Assembly: GCA_001412335.1 (NCBI GenBank)
Contig: LKUF01000093.1
Location: forward strand, 1 to 10,692
DNA from: Methanolinea sp. SDB
GTDB taxonomy: Archaea > Halobacteriota > Methanomicrobia > Methanomicrobiales > Methanospirillaceae
Direction: 5' to 3'
Length of the DNA: 10,692 nt
The translations under genes were made by a program, and so were the position numbers. Below are positions 6,705-10,692 of the stretch, piece after piece (position 1 is the stretch's first letter; each line of letters starts with the position of its first letter). The notes beneath the pieces were generated by a model. It was not told the DNA's origin and did not search any database. It was given only the letters and a program-made list of their open reading frames with translations.

Positions 6705-7407
6705 GCAGCTGCCACCACAGGCGGAGGACCGCAGTCCCCATGGACCACACATCGTTACTCTTCACGGTCGTCCCCGCCCCCTCCACCCAGTGGACCGGGA
6801 ATTCGTACACCCTGTACCCGTTTTTTTGTGCCCTGACAAGCAGTTCCGTATCCCAGAACCAGTGTCCTGCCCTCACCGCGGGAAGGATCGCCAAGACCCG
6901 CTCCCGCAGGAATGCCTTGAACCCGCACTGGTGGTCACGCAGGCTGCTGCCGAGGACGGCCCTGACAAGCAGGTTGTACCCTCTGCTTGCCAGTTCGCGT
7001 CTTCCGCTCCTTTCGATATCACTCTCCGGAAAGAGCCGGGACCCGGTGGAGATGTCATAGCCCTCACGGATAGCCCCGACCAGGTCTGCAAGGTGTCTCA
7101 TGTCGGTGGCGAGATCCACATCGTAATAGCAGAGGATTCTCCCACGGGCTTCGCGAAAACACCGGTTGAGGGCTTTTCCCCTCCCCTGTCGCTCGTCGCT
7201 GTGGAGTAGCCGGACACGGGGGTCTCTCTCTTCCCACGAACGGATAAATTCGCAACTGCCGTCGGTGCTCCCGTCCTCTGCAACGATCAGCTCGAAGGAA
7301 TCCGTAATGGTCCCGAGAACGTCCAGGGATTCTGGAATGGCTCTCTCCAGGGCCTTCCTGTCGTTGTAGACCGGAATGACCGCACTGACCTCTGTATCTC
7401 CGGTCAT
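6688..7407 (-). CDS. GT2 glycosyltransferase, dolichyl-phosphate-sugar synthase-like
   Basis: This 239-residue soluble GT-A fold enzyme probably moves a sugar from a nucleotide donor to a polyprenyl (dolichyl) phosphate at the cytoplasmic face. The motifs, in order, are VIPVYN (10-15), AEDGSTDGS (43-51) for nucleotide binding, DVD (96-98) as the DxD metal site, TGSR (121-124), and DHQCGFKAF (158-166) followed by HWFWDTELL (182-190), which is characteristic of dolichyl-phosphate beta-glucosyltransferase/AglD-type enzymes. There is no transmembrane tail, unlike Alg5-type N-terminal or DPM1-type C-terminal anchored forms; the next gene may supply the membrane part. The ATG at 7407 has a strong GGAGGG site (7411-7416) and shares ATGA with the stop of the upstream oxidoreductase gene, a four-base overlap that signals coupling. 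The sugar cannot be determined from the sequence. Confidence 0.92.
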   Translation of the reverse strand: MTGDTEVSAVIPVYNDRKALERAIPESLDVLGTITDSFELIVAEDGSTDGSCEFIRSWEERDPRVRLLHSDERQGRGKALNRCFREARGRILCYYDVDLATDMRHLADLVGAIREGYDISTGSRLFPESDIERSGRRELASRGYNLLVRAVLGSSLRDHQCGFKAFLRERVLAILPAVRAGHWFWDTELLVRAQKNGYRVYEFPVHWVEGAGTTVKSNDVWSMGTAVLRLWWQLHVSKD

Positions 7408-8630
7408 CTGCCCTCCACCCGGTCGATCAGTTCCGCCACCTCGTTCCCGGCGACGACGGCGCCGTTCATGCTCCGTTCAGGGTAATTTGGAGCGCTGAAC
7501 ATCCCTGCGAAAAACAGGCCGTGAGAGGCGTATTCAGGTATCAGGTCCCGGTACCCTGTAGTATAGACCGGGCCTGCCAGTGGCTCCACCGCAAGCCGCT
7601 TCCAGTGCACCTCTGACCCGGATACATCGAACCGGCTGCAGAAGTCCTCAAACATCCTCGTATCGATGTGTGGTGGTAACTTCCCCGAAAAATAGGACGC
7701 AAGATAGATGATATGTTCCCCGTAGCGATCCTTCGGGACGAAATTCGTATGCGATACGACCGCTCCGTACGGTGCCGGATCTTTCATATTCAACCAGTAT
7801 ATCCCGTCGGATATATCTCTTTCAAGCCCGATTGCCATGCACGCCGCACCCTGATACGGGATGCGGGGGGCAGCTGCCAGTCCCGGCACGCCGAGCTGGT
7901 GGGGGGGGAGGGTTGAGAGCACGGTATCATACAACCGTCCGTTCACCCGCCAGCCGTGAATGTCCTTCTCGAGCGTTTCGACCGGGTCGTTCAGGCGGAC
8001 GACAGAATGCTTTCCTATGGATGATTCAAGGGCATTCACAAGTGTCTGGAAGCCACCTTGAAGATAGCCCAGCCGTTCGCCTGACAATCCCCGGTTGGAC
8101 CTGATGGCAACCCTGCTGATCAGCCATGCTGCAGATACCCTTTCGCGGTTTTGTCCGAACTTCGACACGAGGAGCGGCTCAAAGAATGATCGGTAGATCT
8201 TCTCGCCGAGGCTTTCCAGGATAAAATCGCGGGCAGTCACCTGGTCAAGGTCGTCCGCATCCATCTTTTTCGCCTTCATGACAAGGAGAGCCAGTCGTAC
8301 CTTATCAGCAAGAGAAAGTTCCGGGTATTTCAGGATCTCGAGGGGAGAACTGAGCGGGTATATGGTATCATTGGAATAGTACCCGGTCGTCCCGTTCAGC
8401 CATTCCAGGCAATCGTTGATGGATAATTCCTTCATGAGCGAGAAGAGGTCCGAATCACCGGAGAAGCAGTGGTGGTAGAACTCTTCCAGCCAGTACCCGT
8501 TGATATGATACGAAGAGAGGCATCCTCCGAGATGGTCTCTCTTTTCATAGAGGTCGACTTCATGTCCCGGCCCCAGCCTGAAAGCGGCGACAAGGCCGGT
8601 GATACCTCCCCCAACGATGCAGATCTTCAT
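7404..8630 (-). CDS. FAD-dependent amine-oxidase-fold oxidoreductase (protoporphyrinogen oxidase-like)
   Basis: This 408-residue protein has a complete FAD-binding Rossmann start: MKICIVGGGITGLVAA (GxGxxG at 7-12), the acidic end of beta-2 in VDLYEKRDHLGG (E29, LGG 35-37), and the C-terminal flavin motif GLFFAGMFSAPNYPERSMNGAV. It resembles the protoporphyrinogen oxidase / phytoene desaturase / UDP-galactopyranose mutase-like group. Function is not settled: in a cluster with GT2, flippase-like and DUF2298 genes, a role in modifying a sugar nucleotide or a polyprenyl lipid is more likely than haem synthesis, but that is inference. The ATG at 8630 is chosen because MKICIVGGG begins exactly at the family N-terminus; an in-frame upstream codon at 8714 would add 28 residues unlike the family and overlap the promoter. 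It is the first gene of the four-gene unit; TATA-like boxes lie at 8665-8673 and 8645-8650. Confidence 0.87.
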   Translation of the reverse strand: MKICIVGGGITGLVAAFRLGPGHEVDLYEKRDHLGGCLSSYHINGYWLEEFYHHCFSGDSDLFSLMKELSINDCLEWLNGTTGYYSNDTIYPLSSPLEILKYPELSLADKVRLALLVMKAKKMDADDLDQVTARDFILESLGEKIYRSFFEPLLVSKFGQNRERVSAAWLISRVAIRSNRGLSGERLGYLQGGFQTLVNALESSIGKHSVVRLNDPVETLEKDIHGWRVNGRLYDTVLSTLPPHQLGVPGLAAAPRIPYQGAACMAIGLERDISDGIYWLNMKDPAPYGAVVSHTNFVPKDRYGEHIIYLASYFSGKLPPHIDTRMFEDFCSRFDVSGSEVHWKRLAVEPLAGPVYTTGYRDLIPEYASHGLFFAGMFSAPNYPERSMNGAVVAGNEVAELIDRVEGR

Positions 8631-8664
8631 ACTCAGGTGCCCTGTATAAACTATGCCGAACAGG

Positions 8665-8673
8665 CTTAAAAAA
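8665..8673 (-). promoter_or_regulatory. Candidate TATA box for the oxidoreductase-led cluster
   Basis: TTTTTTAAG on the minus strand lies about 35-43 bases upstream of the ATG at 8630, so a start near 8645 and a leader of about 15 bases would result. A second TATA-like stretch, TTTATA at 8650-8645, is too close to the ATG for normal box A spacing unless the mRNA were leaderless. This is a motif-level call only. Confidence 0.35.
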
Positions 8674-8704
8674 GACTCTGAAAATCGAATCCTTTTGGTA
8701 TCGG

Positions 8705-8718
8705 CTCCATGCATGGAG
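8705..8718. promoter_or_regulatory. Perfect 14-base palindrome, possible operator
   Basis: CTCCATGCATGGAG is identical on both strands. It lies in the divergent region, 4 bases upstream of the TATA-like box for cetZ (8723-8730) and about 30 bases behind the candidate box of the oxidoreductase cluster. A dimeric regulator bound here would touch the TFB-recognition region of the cetZ promoter. Function is inferred from symmetry and position only. Confidence 0.4.
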
Positions 8719-8722
8719 AGGG

Positions 8723-8730
8723 TTTATAAG
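8723..8730 (+). promoter_or_regulatory. Candidate TATA box for cetZ
   Basis: TTTATAAG is a good archaeal box A. It would start transcription near 8750-8755 and give a leader of about 60 bases before the ATG at 8814. A second, weaker A/T-rich candidate at 8773-8783 (TTCATATTATC) would give a leader of about 10-15 bases. Confidence 0.45.
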
Positions 8731-8813
8731 AAAGTATTTGAACCCTCGCAAGAAACCATATTAGCTGGTAAATTCATATTATCTTGCCAATACGGACGGT
8801 TGGTGTCACTTTC

Positions 8814-9986
8814 ATGAGGATATTTTTCATCGGATTCGGGCAGGCTGGAGGAAAAATTGTGGATATGTTCCTTGAGCAGGACAAACGGCTCGGCAGGAGC
8901 AGCTTCCGCGGCATTGTTGTAAACACCGCCAGGACTGATCTGATGGGGCTGAAAAATATCGAGTTGAAGGATCGGATCCTGATCGGCCAGACAATAGTGA
9001 AAGGCCATGGGGTTGGAACCGACAATGCTGCCGGCGCCAAGATAACGTTCGACGAGGTCGACAGCATCGTCAGCGCGATTGACAAGAAAGGCACCCATGA
9101 TGTGGATGCATTCATGATCGTCGCAGGTCTCGGCGGAGGAACCGGTTCAGGAGGATCACCCGTTCTTGCCAGGCAGCTCAAGAAGATCTACCGTGAACCG
9201 GTCTACGCCCTTGGCATATTGCCTGCTCCGGAAGAGGGAAGGCTATATTCGTACAATGCGGCCAGGAGCCTTGCAACGCTCATCAAGGAAGCCGACAACA
9301 CCTTTATTTTCGACAACAGCGCCTGGAAGAACGAGGGGGAGAGCATAAAGAGTGCCTTTTCCCGCCTGAATGACGAAATTGTCCGCCGTTTCGGGGTCCT
9401 TTTCCGTGCCGGGGAGGTCGGCAAGGCAGGCGTGGGCGAGATGGTGGTGGACTCGAGCGAGATCATAAATACCCTCCGCGGCGGAGGGATCACATCGGTC
9501 GGGTACGCGATCACCGAAGTCATCAGCAACCGAAAGAAGAAATCCGTAGGATCCATCATCGGCGGGATAAAGTTCAGGAAGAAGGAAGCAACCGAAGAGG
9601 TGCTCCTTGGAGAGGATCGCACGGCAAAGATCATCTCCCTTGTCCGCCGAGCCATGCTTGGCCGACTGACTATCCCCTGTGATTACACCACGGCAGAGCG
9701 TTCACTGGTTCTTGTGGCCGGTCCGCCCGATGAGCTGGACAGAAAGGGGATCGAGAAGGCGAAGAGCTGGGTCGAAGAGAATATCGCCGGTGTCGAGGTG
9801 CGTGGCGGCGATTACCCGGTAAACAGTGATTATGTGGCCGCCGTCGTCGTGCTCTCCACGGTCAGCAATGCCCCGAGAATCAAGGAACTGATGGCTATAG
9901 CCAGGACGACAATAGAAGATGTGGTGAAATCCTCGGAGAGGGAGGCACTTATTATCGATGAAGACATCGAACCATTGTTTGAGTGA
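8814..9986 (+). CDS. cetZ: CetZ-type tubulin/FtsZ superfamily GTPase
   Basis: CetZ proteins are archaeal tubulin-superfamily GTPases; in haloarchaea CetZ1 controls cell shape and motility rather than division. This 390-residue protein has the CetZ N-terminus GFGQAGGKIVD (7-17), the nucleotide-loop VNTARTDL (36-43), the tubulin signature GLGGGTGSGG (105-114), and a T7-loop-like stretch VVDSSEIINTLRGGG with acidic D213 and E216 where FtsZ has NxDxxD. The hallmark GFGQAGG and lack of FtsZ's NVDFAD favour CetZ over FtsZ. No FtsZ-type C-terminal tail motif is evident; the protein ends in an acidic tail (DEDIEPLFE). The ATG at 8814 is chosen because it begins the beta-1 strand exactly; GGTG (8802-8805) is a modest ribosome binding site. 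It is followed after 6 bases by a secreted-protein gene, so the two are likely cotranscribed. Its role in this organism is unknown. Confidence 0.93.
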   Translation: MRIFFIGFGQAGGKIVDMFLEQDKRLGRSSFRGIVVNTARTDLMGLKNIELKDRILIGQTIVKGHGVGTDNAAGAKITFDEVDSIVSAIDKKGTHDVDAFMIVAGLGGGTGSGGSPVLARQLKKIYREPVYALGILPAPEEGRLYSYNAARSLATLIKEADNTFIFDNSAWKNEGESIKSAFSRLNDEIVRRFGVLFRAGEVGKAGVGEMVVDSSEIINTLRGGGITSVGYAITEVISNRKKKSVGSIIGGIKFRKKEATEEVLLGEDRTAKIISLVRRAMLGRLTIPCDYTTAERSLVLVAGPPDELDRKGIEKAKSWVEENIAGVEVRGGDYPVNSDYVAAVVVLSTVSNAPRIKELMAIARTTIEDVVKSSEREALIIDEDIEPLFE

Positions 9987-9992
9987 GTGAGA

Positions 9993-10692
9993 ATGAGAAG
10001 AACAGGAAAGATTATTGGATTTCTCGTATTGTTCCTCTGTCTTGCACAGGTTGCATCAGCAGGAATCTCGGTGAGCACCCCGTCCGTGTCCCCGAGCGGC
10101 AACCTGGTTTCCGGGCAGACACAGGCATCGGCATCTTTTGTCATCAATTTTGTATCCTCTGGTGGATACACGTTCGATAGCGAAAATACACTCCAGATGT
10201 CCACGGACCTCGATTCGGCAACCTGGTCGTACGTCATCATACAGGATGGTGTTGAAAACCCGGCCGTTCTCGAGGTGGGCCGGAATGTCAATATCAATGG
10301 CTGGGTTCTCTCCTACCCGTCAAGTCATGAACTCTCGATGAGAGTCAACATGAACGGCGTTGCGCCACAGGTGACCGAATCTGCCGAAAAGATCATCGTG
10401 AGGGTGGCCGAGCTCTCGAGCATCGGATCCGTCATATCCGGGACTGAAGTGCAGCGGACGGCGATGGTGTTAAACCCCTCCCAGATCGAAGAGGTCATCA
10501 GCAGCCTCACCATCGAACTTGGTGACCTGAAGACCGGTATCGATTCTCTTGCTGCCTCCGGAGTAGATGTGTCGGCAGCACAGGCTAAGTACACGAGTGC
10601 GCAGAGCGATCTGCAAAACGCCAAGATTTCATCAGACTATGCCCGTGCACAGTCCTATGTCAGTTCTGCCGAGTCCACCATGTCAGAATTGC
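9993..10692 (+). CDS. Secreted protein of unknown function, C-terminus outside window
   Basis: The frame stays open from ATG 9993 to the window end (233 residues and still going). The N-terminus is a clear Sec signal peptide: basic MRRTGK, hydrophobic core IIGFLVLFLCLAQ, and an ASA site with cleavage likely after A23. Residues 24 to about 150 look beta-rich with many S, T, V and N (starting GISVSTPSVSPSGNLVSG). From about 162 the sequence becomes helical and heptad-like, rich in A, S, Q, E and D, with no proline for over 60 residues, fitting a coiled-coil or helical stalk. There are no cysteines after the signal peptide. I recognise no family. The start lies 6 bases after the cetZ stop; GTGAGTGAGA in between can serve as a weak ribosome binding site, and cotranscription with cetZ is likely. 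The product would be outside the cell or membrane-attached if an anchor follows. Confidence 0.82.
   Translation, partial: MRRTGKIIGFLVLFLCLAQVASAGISVSTPSVSPSGNLVSGQTQASASFVINFVSSGGYTFDSENTLQMSTDLDSATWSYVIIQDGVENPAVLEVGRNVNINGWVLSYPSSHELSMRVNMNGVAPQVTESAEKIIVRVAELSSIGSVISGTEVQRTAMVLNPSQIEEVISSLTIELGDLKTGIDSLAASGVDVSAAQAKYTSAQSDLQNAKISSDYARAQSYVSSAESTMSEL

Noticed and set aside
6283..7209. Plus-strand open frame of 308 codons opposite the flippase-like and GT2 genes
   Set aside because: No recognisable domain, no ribosome binding site, and fully antisense to two well-supported genes.

Overview
The window comes from a euryarchaeon, most likely a methanogen of the Methanomicrobiales type. The evidence is archaeal/eukaryal ribosomal proteins (L7Ae, S28e, L24e), a CetZ-type tubulin homologue, archaeal protein-glycosylation-like genes, T/A-rich archaeal promoter boxes and GGAGGTGA-like ribosome binding sites. 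The order is an inference from gene content; the sequence contains no methanogenesis marker. I see no tRNA, rRNA, CRISPR array, insertion sequence or phage gene. No gene-free stretch exceeds 300 bases; the largest are 468-598, 2100-2273, 3513-3676 and 8631-8813.

Layout from left to right. Every gene from 1 to 8630 lies on the minus strand, so within that block transcription runs right to left. Positions 1-467 hold the N-terminal third of threonine synthase. Positions 599-2099 hold a MarC-family membrane protein followed, 19 bases later, by a nitrilase-superfamily amidohydrolase. Positions 2274-3512 are a compact translation operon: L7Ae, S28e, L24e and nucleoside diphosphate kinase, spaced 5-7 bases apart with ribosome binding sites that overlap upstream stop codons. 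Its leader carries repeated box C/box D-like motifs, which suggests L7Ae autoregulation.

Positions 3677-8630 form a four-gene cluster that looks like polyprenyl-phosphate sugar or glycan chemistry: an FAD-dependent oxidoreductase, a dolichyl-phosphate-sugar-synthase-like GT2 glycosyltransferase, a flippase-like (UPF0104/LPG synthase TM) membrane protein, and a large DUF2298 ('Chlor_Arch_YYY') polytopic membrane protein resembling GT-C transferases. The genes overlap or nearly abut. A consistent but untested model is: charge a lipid carrier with sugar on the cytoplasmic face (GT2), move it or anchor the enzyme (flippase-like), and transfer the sugar outside (DUF2298), with the oxidoreductase modifying the sugar or the lipid. 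The acceptor and the sugar cannot be read from the sequence.

From 8814 onward the strand switches to plus: cetZ, then 6 bases later a gene for a secreted protein with a signal peptide and a helical C-terminal part, cut off by the window end. The divergent control region (8631-8813) contains a perfect 14-base palindrome just upstream of a TATA-like box facing cetZ.

The most interesting parts are the four-gene glycan cluster, the L7Ae leader, and the pairing of cetZ with a secreted protein.
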